Shown: positions 35,743-47,934, counted from the first letter of the stretch. The stretch: DNA of 64,000 bases from Lanius collurio (GCA_020086605.1 JACBWW010000002.1:28078049-28142048); one strand, 5' to 3'. A program made the numbers and translations. The notes: generated by a model from the letters alone, not told the origin.

Positions 35743-38700
35743 TACTAAACATGCTAAGCAGTAAATTTAAGCTTACTGACTAGAGGTGTCCTTTCCATGC
35801 ATCTTTTCCTCAGGTCTCTCCAAAAACCTCTGGGCAACCAAAAGCAACTTGTCTGTCAAATATGCTACCTTGCAATCAAAGCATTGCCCTGATTTTCACC
35901 TTTAAATAAGAACTGATGAAGCAGTCTAGCATTTGTAAACCTCCAAAGCAATTAGAAAGATTTTGGACTTTCATACTGTAAAGAGTGTATGTGCGGGGTA
36001 CAAGGACACCTATTGTAACACCCTTGATGGAATCAGCTTTGATCACAGGGATGTCTTTTATTATAGTAGAATATAGGGGGAAAGTTAGTGTGTGTAGGCT
36101 CATCCATTTTTAAAAATGTCTACTGCTTGCTTTTTTAAAACCTTTACTTTCCATTTCAGAATCTTGACTTGAAAAAAAAGTCCTAATTTAAAATGTCAGG
36201 ATTTTCTTTTTCTGTATTTTATTTGATTTTGCTAATTCGTCTTCATTTTCTGACCAGAAATAACTAATTTAACTAGTACTGCTATTTATTTTAGTAACTG
36301 ATTTAGAACTGGTACAACCTGGTGGGGCTGCTTGTGCCAACGGCACGACGGTTACGTCTGCAGCAGAAAACCTGGCATCATTGCTTGTCCTGAGGAGTAA
36401 GAAATCCAGTTTGGAAATCATAGCTTTTCTAACCTCCACCCACAAATCCAGCCTTGTGCACATATTAAATCCTATCCGTTTGAGACATGACCTGGATGTG
36501 TGCCAGTGATGTCCCTGCAGCACCATGTGTACCAGCAGTTCTGACCTGCAGAAGAATTTGCCGGGGAAGCGTTGAGTGGCTGCTGAGAAGAGGGAAATGG
36601 AGAAACCAGGATGGGATGAGCATCCCAGGGATGGGGAAAAAGGGTCATGAGGGGAGCAGTGTGAAGAGGGGAAGCTCCCTCTGCGTACCAAGCAAGATTT
36701 CACCTCTGCGTGCATGTGTCCTGTAAGTGATATTTGGTGCACGTAGCATTCCTCAATCAAATCCCTCACTGAGGCAAGTCTTTGCCAAGAAGACCGCCCC
36801 CCCCCCACCCCCCAGGAGACTTCAGTCCTTCCTCACATCATATATTAGCACCTCAGATCTCCTGCATTACTGCTCAGACTAAATGTGCATTTAAAAAGAA
36901 AGGAAAAAAAAACCCCACACATTGCAATCTTCCTGTGAAAAAGAATCACAAACATGAGGATAACACCCCAGTCCCGGCTGTCGGGAAACAGTCTCTGTTT
37001 GGGGGGGTTTGCTAACTTGTCCTCTCCGTGGTGGCCGAGCCACCTCAGTGCACAGGCAGTGTAGCGTGTGGAGCCTGCTGAGGAGCACGTCCCTTCTCCT
37101 GGGGTCGCCACTACAATAAACATCTCATTAAATAACTGCAGCACCTGGAGATACATAGAGTGCTTGGTGACCCTCATAATTTCTCATTTCTTCCCTCAGA
37201 TGAAGTGGTCGGCAAGTTGCGCTTATGGTGGTAGTCTGAAAAATGTAGGAGCTATTGGATGATCTCTGCAAGATGTGCTTTCACTTATCCATGTGCATCT
37301 CTTTGTTTCTGAATTTAAAATGTGGTACATCTGAGTGAAGAAAACTAGGTTTCTATGCAGGCTGCCTCTTTTCCAGCTCAGAAATAAAAGATGTCAAAAT
37401 ATGCTTTTTGAACAAACCTGCTTAGAGGCAGAAGGCTTCCTCTATTGATCAGAAAAGCTCAGAATGACCAAACTGAAGTAAAAATCCCAGAATGGTGTGG
37501 AGGAGGGTATCATTATTTTTTGCAGATGGCATGTCTGAGCAGCATTTGGCTTTGGTTCCTGGACTAATGCAGCATGTTCTTGCTGCCGGTAAATCCAGTC
37601 TACTAGAGATGTGGGTGCTGCAAGACATTCCCAAAGTCTCCCCAAGATCATTACATGCCTCACTTGAGGTCTTGAGTCCCTTTCTTCGTCTTCAAATCTG
37701 CAAGTGTCAAAGTTAATAGCAAACACCAAAGAGGAAAATTGAAGAAAATCGGAAAGGTTTTCTGTGGGAATGCTGAGCAGAAATCCCAGAAGTACACAAG
37801 AGTTTTTAGTCTGAACACCTGTGTCACTTAGGCACCACTGAAAGCTTTATCTGCAGCTTTCTTGATTGAGGAATTGTCCCTGGCAATGCAGTTACTAGCT
37901 GGATTTTTTTTGAGGGATTTGTATGCCTTCCTCACTGAGGATTTCCCACTGCAAATGTCTAGAGATGTGTGCAGCCCAGGACATGTGAACAGAAAGAACT
38001 CTGCATATTTTGTGGTTTTGTGGAGTGGCAGTGCACCCAGGTAATGTAGGAGCACCTCTAATTTCCAACTCTGTTACTTCCTTCTTGAAGAAACCACTAA
38101 CCCTCTCAGACCTGTGGTTTTTTGGTCTGCACACTGACAACGGTGGTATGTACTTGCCCTCCTCTGTAAAGGGACCCCAGCAAAGCTGGAGAAAGTTTCA
38201 AAATCAGCAAACTTTTTTATCATCTTGGAGCTGCACAAAGAGGAGCAGAGAGTTTGTGGGTGCTGAAAAGGCTCAGTATGTCTGTCACAGCTTGCTTGTC
38301 TCCCCAGATAGCAGCTATAGAGTACTGGGAGCTCAAATGACTCAGAAGGGGAAGGGGAACCTGTGAAGTCAATGCTAGCAAACCCAGCAACTAAGTGGTG
38401 AGGGAGAGACTTCCTCACTTTTGTGTCTGTGAGTAGGACAAAACATTTCTGGTGCCAGCCTGGAGCCAAGTAACCCACAGCAAGCTGTTCTGTGGGCAGT
38501 GCCAGCGACGAGTGAGCTGAAGTACTGCAGCCAGGTAAACAGCCACACACACTTCTCCGCAGACCCAGACTGCTCATTTGGTTGGTGTCTAGACAGCAGT
38601 GCCCCGGCACCTCCTACCCTGTGCCTTCCTGCCCTTCTTACACACATTGCTCGTGGACTTCCCCATTGCACGGGACTGCAGTGCCGCTCACTCCTTGCCT

Positions 38701-39344
38701 GCTGCCTATGTAGGCAGCCAGGCTTCGTTTGCCCCTGAGGACACCAGCTCAAACATCAGCTGGAGGGAGGAACTTGACATCAGGAGAGAAAATGAGCAGT
38801 TTCTCCAGACACCCCTTAAAGATGGTTTCAGCAGTTTTTATGTGCCGCCTGGTGAAATGCAAGTTAGCTGTTATGTTGGCAAGGGAAACTTTTATGGACT
38901 GTTCACGCCCTTTGGGCACGACCCCGGCCCTGTGTCTAAGCTCCCTCACACATGTGGGAAGCAGAAGTGCTATAGCAGGCAGCACAGTCACACACGCTGA
39001 AGTGAGATGAGAACCAGACTTGCCTTTTTAGTAGCCTCTAAATGCCGCTGTATCCAAATGAACCCTTTCATTGCATGGGTGTGCAGAACAAATATGGGTG
39101 GCAAACATAGGAGATTAACTCCTAAGGCAGAGGTCGAGCCATCACAGGGAAGAAATGATATATTGGTGTAGGCATCAGGCACCCCAAATATCCACTGGCA
39201 TTGTTCTCCAGAAAATGTGAGCCCTAAAATTCCGGGCCAGTGTCTTGTGGAAGGGAACCCGCCTGCCCCCCTCGCCCCCCTGCTCCAGCAGTTTCCATTT
39301 CATTTTTTGAATTATTAAAAGATCAAATGTTGGAATGCTGGATC
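35743..39344. other. non-coding DNA
   Basis: No gene recognised. Two long minus-strand frames (36,269-36,808, 179 codons; 38,074-38,610, 178 codons) carry no known motif and overlap frames on the other strand. A C-rich tract lies at 36,797-36,813, and its complement could form a G-quadruplex. Confidence 0.5.
36797..36813. repeat. poly-C tract
   Basis: Ten C, one A, then six C. On the minus strand this is a G-run pair that could contribute to a quadruplex or cause sequencing errors. Confidence 0.8.
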
Positions 39345-39640
39345 GCCTGAATTCATTTGTCAGATCACGAAGTACTCATAACATTTCTCAGCCTTAATAA
39401 CACATCTGCTCTTAAAATGTGGTCTCTTGATAATAGCTGGCTGAAAGTGTCTGAATTTAGGGATTATTTGAGACAACAGATTTCCTTCTATTTGGAATTG
39501 AATGAGGCATCTGCTCCCTCACCGTCAGCTTTGTGGGATATTCTCAAGGCAATCATAAAAGGGCAGATCATTTTGTACATTATGAGAAGGAAAAAAGACC
39601 TCTGTTGGCAATTATGAGACTTGGAAGGGTGAATTAGGGA
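39345..39640 (+). mobile_element. L1-type LINE ORF2 fossil (endonuclease end and linker)
   Basis: The plus-strand frame 39,357-39,617 (86 codons) begins SDHEVLITFLSLNN, like the end of an L1 endonuclease domain (SDHxPV/I). It continues with WSLDNSWLKVSEFRDYL, ISFYLELNEASAPSPSALWD and LKAIIKGQIILYIMRRKK. This order (W-L-N-S-L, E-F/Y-L, a helix with LW-x3-KA-x-I-x-GQII, then a basic stretch) is characteristic of the segment between endonuclease and reverse transcriptase in L1/Tx1-type ORF2 proteins. No reverse-transcriptase motif follows. After the stop, weak similarity may continue in shifted frames to about 39,690. The element is dead, but this part has kept an open frame. Active L1s are not expected in birds, so this should be an old copy. 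Confidence 0.65.
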
Positions 39641-41004
39641 CCCGCAAAGGTACCACTTCATGTCTAAAAATTCTTGCTGCTCCATCCATTCTCCCCTCCG
39701 TGTAGGGTGGGACACAGATTTATCTGATGAGTGGAGAGGGAGGGGGCAATTCTCCTGTCAAAGGCAATGTTGGCAAAAGGGAAAGAGAAAGAAAATTAAT
39801 CAGGAAAGGATATGCACACTCCATCTTGGATAACTGACCCAACAACGTATTAGAGAGATTAGGACTCAGGATGGAGAGCAAGGCATGGATCCCTTGGAGG
39901 ATTAAAGGAAATTTTGCCAATATTTATGCCAGTTTGGTACACTGGAAAACCAGGACAAAAAAATGAATGCTTGCAAATTATTTAACACATATTCATCATC
40001 AGAATCTTCTCCCACATATCAGCGGAAGATGATTAATAAAGAAGTAAAAACAAAAGCAACTGGAGCTGAGAGAAGGCACTGCTTTGCACTTTGCAGGTAT
40101 ATAATTCATTTCTGGATGTGACACATGACAGGCAGTGCCCAGATGATGCCATTTGCTAAGGTAGGACAGGAGACATGCTTTGGACCACCTGTCCTGGCCA
40201 GCACACAGGTGAATGCAGACAGATAAATCTATGCATAAATACACAAAATTGCATACATGTAGATCTGTGTGCATCCATATATAGCATATGTATATACTCA
40301 CAGGCATGCACACATCTATACATATAGATGTATAGATAAGTATATTTAGCTTCTTAGTCAAGTGACGCAAACTGCTGCAGCTGGAAATAACACTGTCTGC
40401 TCATGAAAAGACAGGCATGTATTTAGACTTATTTATATGGTAGAAAAATGTGTTCAAGGGATGTGAGCTGCCTCAAAGCTTTTGTCAGAGGAGAGGGGAG
40501 CCACCTTGGATGCATTTGCGTCTGGGAGTAATTATTTACTCTCTGACTGATCCCAACATGAAATACCTGGAGGATGACCTCCTGCTGCAGGATGGGATTC
40601 AGGCAGGTGGGAGTGTGTGCTCTCTGGCCTCACTGTGGTGCAGTGGGGGAAGACTTTTCTGGTTGGAAGGAGGTGAGCTGCTCTGTTTAACCTGAGATGG
40701 GCAGAAGAAGGCACCTGACACTGGATGCTGGTGTGCAGGCATATTTATGAAAATAGATACCCTGAGTTTGGAAAGGCCACTGAACCTTAAGGGAGCTGTT
40801 AATTATTTTTTTAATGTTTTCTAATGTTTTCATGTGTTTTCTAATACCTGTCTAGAGCCCAAAGACTGACTTTGGAGCCTTGTGTGAAGGTCCTTTTCTG
40901 AAAATTGTGACCCTTTATTTTGAATGACTGAAACCATTGCATAAAAGTCTAGGACCCCACAGCTCTTCAACTCTGCTTCAACTCTGCACCAGTGCCATAG
41001 GCAT
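39641..41004. other. non-coding DNA with a TA/CA-rich low-complexity stretch
   Basis: 40,200-40,345 is rich in ATA, CATA and ATAGATG words (imperfect microsatellite). The rest holds no recognisable exon or repeat. Confidence 0.55.
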
Positions 41005-41095
41005 TGCAGCTGCCTCTGTAAAATGGGATGAGGCCGAGGATGGATTGTGCTTTCCTCCCACAGAGAGTTTGGCACCTCGGCACAATGCAAGGTAT
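41005..41095 (+). mobile_element. possible MIR-like SINE relic (3' half)
   Basis: TGCCTCTGTAAAATGGGATG and the downstream GCTTTCCTCCCACAGAGAG recall the 'cctcatctgtaaaatgggga ... cctacctcacagggtt' part of core-SINEs, in forward orientation. The head of the element is not recognisable. Assignment is tentative. Confidence 0.35.
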
Positions 41096-41339
41096 GTAGG
41101 ACCGTCCCAGAGAGGGAGCAGCAGTGGCTGAGCTTTCTGGGCAAATGGTGTTGCTGTTGGATCAGGGCAGGTTTTTGGCTCACAGCTGACTCGGGGAGAA
41201 GGAGCAAATGCAAACGCTCTGCATAATACATTATATACCCACAGGTCAGTGAGCATCGCACATCCTGCTATACGGCTGCGCTGCAAAGTAGGAGTCTGCT
41301 CTTGTTCTCAGCCCAAGAGACTTGCTCTTTAGCGAAAGC

Positions 41340-41530
41340 CGTGGGGGCTTATGCTGAGAAGGTCTGTGGTGCAATCCCTGGCCTTGGCGGGGATGCCTGG
41401 CAGCACCGACAGCGCCCTGAGCCGCTCCGAGCGCTCCCCAGCTGCAGGCGGGAGCCCGGCCAGGGGGCCGGCGATAGATCCCTGTGCAGGGCTCCCACCG
41501 GAGCTGGGCTTTCACACGCTAATCCTCAGG
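41340..41530. promoter_or_regulatory. short CpG-rich patch
   Basis: About 190 bp hold roughly a dozen CpGs (for example GCACCGACAGCGCC, GCCGCTCCGAGCGC, GGCCGGCGATAG) in otherwise CpG-poor DNA. It is too short for a standard CpG island. It may be a small regulatory element. Frames open on both strands show no domain. Confidence 0.3.
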
Positions 41531-41589
41531 GTGAGGGCAGAGTCTCTAGCTACAGGGTTTTCATTCGGGGGTGGCTTGGTTTCAAAGGC

Positions 41590-42600
41590 AGGTTTTTATC
41601 ACTTTGATTGAGGCTTACATCAATTCTTCATGTTTTATATTAGGTATTGCATTTCATATTAGATGTTTGAAGTTTCTGATTTTCCCCTTGGCCACCTTTA
41701 AATCTAATTTCTAATACCTTAGCCACTCTAATGAAGTTCTCAGTAGTTTACATTGTTATTAAACCTCTGTTTGGGGAATATAGCTTTAATCCTCATTATA
41801 TACCTCATATAGGTATCGAATATTCATTGTGTAATTGCAATTAAAAAATACAACTCCCAAAGGATCTTTTATATTAATTTAAATTATCCTGCACTTATAT
41901 TATGGTTTGAAATAACCTATACTGCTACAATGTCTTTATTGAAGACATTTCAGGGTCTGTAGTTATACTTAGAGCTCCTCCTTGTTTCAGTTAAATCCTG
42001 TTCTATGACACTGTAGTCATGTAGATATAGATTTACAGCAGTATTATATTTGAGCCTTTTTTTCACCCTCTTTGTACTTTAAAGTAACAGTTGAAATGGC
42101 TAATTTTGCATTCAGTGTTAGCAAAAGTGGAGTAATTAATCCAGGCAGCTTTTTTATGCATTTGACAAAGATTCATGTCACATGAGCTGTTTTCTCTTCA
42201 TAAGCAGAGAGACAGATTCTTTACTCCTTGCAAGTATCAAGAAAGTCATCAAGATAAATCCCCAAATAACACACTGAAGGACTTTAAAATACAAAATTTA
42301 CTGTTTACAACTTAAACATGAAAAAAACAATTTATAATCTTCTGCATATAGATAACATGGTTTTGGAGACATTTGTGGTGGATTTCAATAAAGTAAACTG
42401 CTAGCAATTTGCAAGATTATTCATTTAAGCTAATGTTTGTGGATAATAATACCAATTTATCTTTAATGTATCTCTCTAGATTCTTACACTGAACATCCTT
42501 TACAAGAAAAAAAAGGGCTTTTGAAGTCTTTAGATGACAAATGTTATATTTACAGATGATGATCTCTGTGTTTGAAAGCTGCGTTAACTGGCATCATCTC
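41590..42600. promoter_or_regulatory. candidate conserved non-coding element, AT-rich
   Basis: The block is AT-rich with many TAAT/ATTA homeodomain cores and includes a perfect palindrome, TAATTGCAATTA (41,832-41,843). That is two TAAT half-sites four bases apart, the P4-type spacing used by paired-class homeodomain dimers. No transposon remnants are seen. Its sharp border with the CpG-rich patch and its motif density suggest an enhancer, but conservation is inferred, not seen. Confidence 0.3.
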
Positions 42601-45354
42601 CAAGGGGAAATACTCAGGTAGAGCCAAGCTTACTGCTATGTAGCATCTCAGTTACAAAGAAGGGACTGCAGGCCTGGCCTCTGGGAGTCACTACTTGGAG
42701 CAGCCACAGCAAGACCCATCACTGGCTTGCAGTCTGCATAGATATGATTGGATATTTTTATTTAAACCTTGTGGAAGAAAGCCTAAAAGGTCACATTTCT
42801 GCCTGCCGCGCAGCTCTTTTTGTTTTTACAGCCATAGTTAAGTATTGAATGGAGAAGCTGTCAGGCTAAAATAGAATTAGCATTAAAACAAATTTTGAAA
42901 TACGGGCAAATTTGGTGGGAATTTGTGTATGATTTCTGCTGCCCACCCTCGCTTTTTTTCAAACCCAAATGGTAGGGCCATGGGCAAGTTTTTGTGTTTT
43001 AAGCATGATTCCCAAATGTGAGGGAGCAGAAAGGGGACAGGAATGGGAAGATTTGGCACAGTGGAGGAAGTGGTGTGTTCCTCACTCTTTCTGTGTAACA
43101 GCCTTCTGCATGTGGTCACTCAGGAAAGGAAGTTGTCCCAGCAGTGTCTCCAGAGAGCACAAGCACTCAGGCTGATTAGATGTTGTGAACTAATGGCTTT
43201 TGGAAGCTGAGTACTCTTCCCAAGGAGATAAAACAGGGGACTCTTTGGAGTGGCAGCTGCTACCAAAACCGTAGTGGGAGTATTTGACTAACAGTGGGAG
43301 AGACTTTCTTCTGTTGCAGTAGAAGGAGGGAGAAGAAGGGAGGAAAGTTAAAAGGAGTTCTGACATGAAAGCCATGTCCATGACTCCTTGATCCTTATAA
43401 AGACTGATGGCAGCAGTCCATCTAAAAAGGAGTTGTGACCCCTGGTGCCATCTTTGATTTCTCCTCAGGCTTACAACTCTGAACTTTCTGGACATCATCT
43501 GTGTAAGAACAGGACCCTCCCAGTCGTGTGGTTGAACCTGTCACAGCACATGGACAGCAGGGATTCCACTCCAATGCTTCATGTCTGGGAAGTCTTATTG
43601 CCCTTCATATTTCATCTCCTGTCTTTCTACTGTGTGCAGCCTGTGCATCACCTGTCCTAGCACACAGCTTGATTCCCTGGCCACCCACATAGCAGCCAGA
43701 GCTGGGGGACTCCTCCTTTTCCTGTAGTCTTGGTAAGCAAAGCCAGGTGGTGCAGGGGAGTGAAACCCAGCTGGTGCAGGTAGGGCGAGGGCTATCAAGC
43801 TCCCCACTTGTGTGATGGTTCTCATCAAGATTACCAGGTAGGAAAGGCATCAGTGCTGGATGGTCTTGGCCCATTCCATTGCTGCCAGAGGATTGGAAGC
43901 AGCTTGCAGGTACAAGTAACACCTCCAATTGAGGAAGGGGAAGAGGTTGTCGGCCTCTCTACTCTTCATGTGGATCAAGACTGCAAGTGGCAATTCACAC
44001 ATCACTGTGATCGTCTGCAATGGGGTGAGTCAAAGCTCTTGACAAAATGAGACCTCGCCTTGCCTGTGCCTCCTTGTCCTTCCACAGCCCTGGCTGAAGC
44101 CAGAACCATGGTGGTTCTGGTGCTGATGACCCCATGTAACTTGCAATTTAACATTAAGGTTGTCCTCGGGTCTCCTCTTGGAAAGACTCTTGCCAGGCTC
44201 GTTTCTGTGGGCTCCCTGTCTGCAGGAGTTACCCCATGGAGGTTAGGCAGAGCTGGGTTTATGGTGACAGTCCTGGGGAGCATTTTTCCGGAGAGCTCAG
44301 GGGTATGGAAATATTCTTTAATTGCCAAACTTGGCATCACTTCCTTGGGGGTTGGGTCTCAGCTTTTAGATAATGAGCACTGCAGGTTCGCTGTCCAAAA
44401 TTGTACCCACATTTCTTTTACCTGCAGTTATCTTAGCTCCATCCCCATCACTGATTCCATGCACAGACAAGCATTGTTAGTACTGTAAGAATTAATCACA
44501 TACTGTTCAAAAAAAAAAATTGACATTTGCATTTCAAAACTCTTACCAATTCTAAACATTTATTCTACAAAACTTGGAAAGATTGTAGTTCTGTTTCAAA
44601 TTATTCCAGCACCGTGGGCATTGCCACAGAATGTAAAATTACAGAACATATGAGACTGAAACCTGACACCCGTTCTTCCCTGTTGTGAAGTGTCGTTGAT
44701 GAAAAATACACTAGTTTGAAGGAAAAAAATTACATAGGAGCATGACCTATTCCCAAAGCAGCTAGCCAAATTCACTCATGTTTCAGAGAGAGCTGCGTAT
44801 GTAAATAGAGTAGGGGACACTTCTTCAAATACAATCAAATTTGTTTAAAATAGTAAGAAAACATGAAATATCTCCTACAGAATAATCTCCTGATGCTACT
44901 GCAAGGAAGTTCAAAGTCTTAGCAGAGAAAAATGGGCAGGATGCTGTGTGTAAGTGTATTTCTTCTGTAATCAAAACAACATAGATTTTAGTGAAATCAG
45001 TTTTTATTGCTATTAAAATCCTTCTTCATTTAAACATTTTCCAACTAGACATTTTTAAGTTTTGTACTCAGAGATGACTTTTGCATGAAATGAATAATCT
45101 GCTCAGACATTTCAGTACTTTAAAATGATCTAGAAAAGATGGGGACACATAGGTTGAAAGGAGCATTTATACAGAGGTGACATGAGTGAAACTGGAATTA
45201 AACATAAATACAATTGTATTAAATATAAGTATAAATATAAACATTAATATAAATATGCAATACATGTCATTAAAAAAACAAATCATGTATTTGCACATAT
45301 ACATGTATATTTTGCTGCACACACACACTCTGATGCATCTATGCAACTCTTTCA
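42601..45354. other. non-coding DNA
   Basis: No exon recognised. 43,200-44,490 has several overlapping frames on both strands (for example 44,060-44,488 plus, 43,605-43,928 minus) without a known motif. 45,190-45,320 is AT-rich low complexity (ATAAATATAA-like words with short CA runs). Confidence 0.55.
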
Positions 45355-45535
45355 TTTGAAGACTCCAAAACGCTTCAGAAAGCTGAGTATTGTGCTTTGC
45401 TGCTCTCGTTTTACAGATGGGGATGTTAAAGTGCAGAGAGGTTACATGTGCAAAACACATTGCTTTTTTGGATGTAATAACCAGTAAATGAGTTCTCAGC
45501 TAGCAGAGGAACTGCCTCTGCCACCTTCAGCAAGC
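45355..45535 (-). mobile_element. ancient MIR-like SINE relic
   Basis: The plus strand reads CTCGTTTTACAGATGGGGAT, AGTGCAGAGAGGTTACATG and CAAAACACA. This matches the reversed core-SINE order 'cattttacagatgggga', 'ggcacagagaggttaagtg', 'aaggtcaca'. Upstream, CCAAAACGCTTCAGAAAG fits the 'aaagcgctttac' 3' part. It is a minus-strand copy, old and inert. Confidence 0.5.
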
Positions 45536-47231
45536 CACCTGTTGCATTTGAATGGAGAATTAGCCATTTTGGTTCAAGCATTTCATCTTCCCATTCCAGC
45601 TGCTAGTTTTCACTCTACCTGAAGAAAGCAAAAGCCACAATGATGTTTTGATGTTTCAAACAGAGTAGCCCATTCTTTTAAAAAACAAGCCTAAGCTCAC
45701 ATAGCACACACTATTAATTTCCCAGATCTGGGCCTAAGTCCTTCTTCTCACCCATGCAGCATTTAATTCCCTTTCTAAATCTCTTCTTTATCCATAAGTA
45801 AGTAGGAGTGTTATTTGAGTAACGAATGAGCAAGAGCTGTAGGCTTTAGCCTTTGAGTTACAGAGATGAAATCGTTTACACTCACAATATGTTGTATTAT
45901 TTGAAACAGGGAAATAATATTTTTCAGTGAAAATTAAATTTAAAACATATGTCAACGATCATCCACATCTTTCTTTCACAAAACATGGCATGTTCCCGAA
46001 GGTCCTTATTTCACAAGTGTTGGAGAATTTTAGCTTGATTCTCTGAACTGTTCATTCTTCAGAGTCTTCTTTCCCTGATCTGCTTTGCCTCTTGCTCTTT
46101 TTTATCAAATCACCTGGACAGATAAAAATGAGCTGTCCCACACAGATGGCCAGTTCAGGAGCACGCATATAGCAAGAAGCCCTTGAAAATCCCAGGGCTG
46201 CAGAGGTGGCATCCCCTCCCACCCAAGCTTTTATACTGACCTGCTCAGTGGTCCACTGAGGAGTCCAATTTTAAGACATAAGTTTGCACATTCTCTGCCA
46301 GCAATGTCTGGGGGACAGCGATAAAGGAAAATCTCTCCACTACCCATATGGGCTGCCTTTGCTGTAGAACATGAGACTCTGGCAGACCCCCCATCTCCTT
46401 ATTCCTTCTTCCTCTTTCACACCAAAAATGCTCTTGGAGAAATTTAATTTTAACTGTTTCTTCATTGCATTGTAAAGCAAAAGCTGCTACGGATTTCTGT
46501 GCTGGACGGTCTACTGCTCACAGCAGCCCAGCTTCACTTCCCTCTCATTTGGGGTGGCTAGGGCAGAGCAGAGGTGCATGGTAAGGTCTGTGGTGGACCT
46601 CAAGGTCCTCTGAGAACCAAGCTAAAGTCTCAGTTCCTGTGAGCCTGACCCCTACATCCTTCAACCCTGCCCCTCTCTCTCGAGTTTGCTTCTATGGGCT
46701 TCAATCCTGGGCTGCTCACCCCATAGCCTTCTGTTAACCCCAGTCCTTCACCATTTTTTCTTCACTGCTGCCCATTCTTGCTTTCCAGACTCCTTCTCCC
46801 AGTCAGCCCTGCTTCCTTCTGGCTCCCAGCTCACCTGTCTTGAGCCATGTCCCCATCTGGGATGAACATGGCTGGAGCCTTGGAAAGAAAGAGCAGCTAG
46901 AGGAGCCAGCAGGACCTGTCTTATGGGTAAGTGGGAAAAAAATCTTCCAAGGGCTGGGTGGTAGCGGGGTCAGGGGGAACAGAAAAGAGTATAAACTTCA
47001 CCCCAAATCTGGTGGCAATCAGAAGGACCTTGATACTAGAGGTCATGAGTCTAACTTTGGCAAGATTAAGGTTTTAATAATTCTCACTGTCAGTATTTAA
47101 GATGGTGGATCTGCAACAAATTCTGGATTAACTCCAAACATTTCTGTAAAACACTGTTGGTTTCATCCCCTTTATAATAGTTACACTAGGATTTTGCTGA
47201 ATAGTATGCTCCTCACTGGTGCCTGATTCAG
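45536..47231. other. non-coding DNA
   Basis: Apart from the speculative exon at 46,830-46,926, no gene, RNA or repeat is recognised. Confidence 0.55.
46830..46926 (+). other. possible 97-nt exon
   Basis: A pyrimidine-rich acceptor (CTTCTGGCTCCCAG, ending at 46,829) and a donor with a perfect GTAAGT (TGG|GTAAGT, GT at 46,927) flank 97 nt. The segment is open in one frame (includes SHVPIWDEHGWSLGKKEQLE). No protein family is recognised and no partner exon was found, so this may be a pseudo-exon or part of a non-coding RNA. Confidence 0.2.
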
Positions 47232-47312
47232 AGCCAGATTTATAAAGACATTTAGGTGCTCCTTCCCACTGATTAAGGAAGTAAAAGCCTAAATTGGTTT
47301 AAAAATCTGCCC
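47232..47312. mobile_element. hairpin MITE-like relic (ancient DNA transposon)
   Basis: An 81-bp segment has imperfect terminal inverted repeats. The left end, AGCCAGATTTATAAAGACAT, and the reverse complement of the right end, GGGCAGATTTTTAAACCAAT, agree at most positions and continue into TTAGG on both sides. The ends resemble the CAGATTT/TTAGGxxCCTAA words of old non-autonomous amniote DNA transposons, probably of the hAT type. No 8-bp target duplication can be seen any more. It encodes nothing. Confidence 0.5.
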
Positions 47313-47934
47313 TTGGGAACTGCCATGTGTGTCTGGGCACCTGAAGCACTTTAAGATTTACGGCGTATAAAGACCCAGCAAAGATCGGAGAAATTCTTTG
47401 CCGAACAGAAATGGCAATGAGACATACTTTGAACTGTCAGAAGTATTACCTTTAATTTTCCTCTCTAAAGATCACTGTCAATGAAAAATATACTGAGTCT
47501 GGGTTTGGGGACCAGTTCTGCAAATTGGGTCTGATGCTGCTGCCATAGGACCAACTGTTGTCCCCAGCAGAAGCCAGACCACATCTAAACAACTTACTGG
47601 GTGACAAATCGCAGTGACTTACTTGATGCATATCTTCTCTGGTTTCCATGGGCTTAGGGGAGAAGTGAAACCTCTTGGCCACAGAGCAGCAGAGAGCTGG
47701 ATTGCAGCTGGGCTGCAGGCACTTTGTGCCAGTCAGTGTGCTCACCAGCCCTTCTTCAGCATTTGGGTCAAACTGGAAACTTGGACTTCTCATGCTTAGA
47801 TAGTAACGCTGGGCTCTCTGAGATACGCGCATTTATCTGTACCAAATGGGAAGGTGGAAACGAAAGATGCTTCAAGATACGTGAGTGATTGTTTCTGTTT
47901 GATCAGATTAAACACATTAGAAGATGTTACAAGC
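47313..47934. other. non-coding DNA
   Basis: A 126-codon minus frame (47,452-47,832) shows no known motif. Nothing else is recognised. Confidence 0.5.

Noticed and set aside
36269..36808. 179-codon minus-strand frame
   Set aside because: No recognisable family, no splice context, overlapped by an open plus-strand frame. A length like this is expected occasionally by chance.
38074..38610. 178-codon minus-strand frame
   Set aside because: No domain, low protein-likeness, overlapped by other open frames.
43190..44490. Possible endogenous retrovirus or protein remnant
   Set aside because: Several frames are open, but I find no primer-binding site, LTR-like ends, polypurine tract or protein motif.
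45167..45460. 97-codon minus-strand frame rich in I, M and F
   Set aside because: It translates an ATAAATATAA-type low-complexity stretch and part of a SINE relic.
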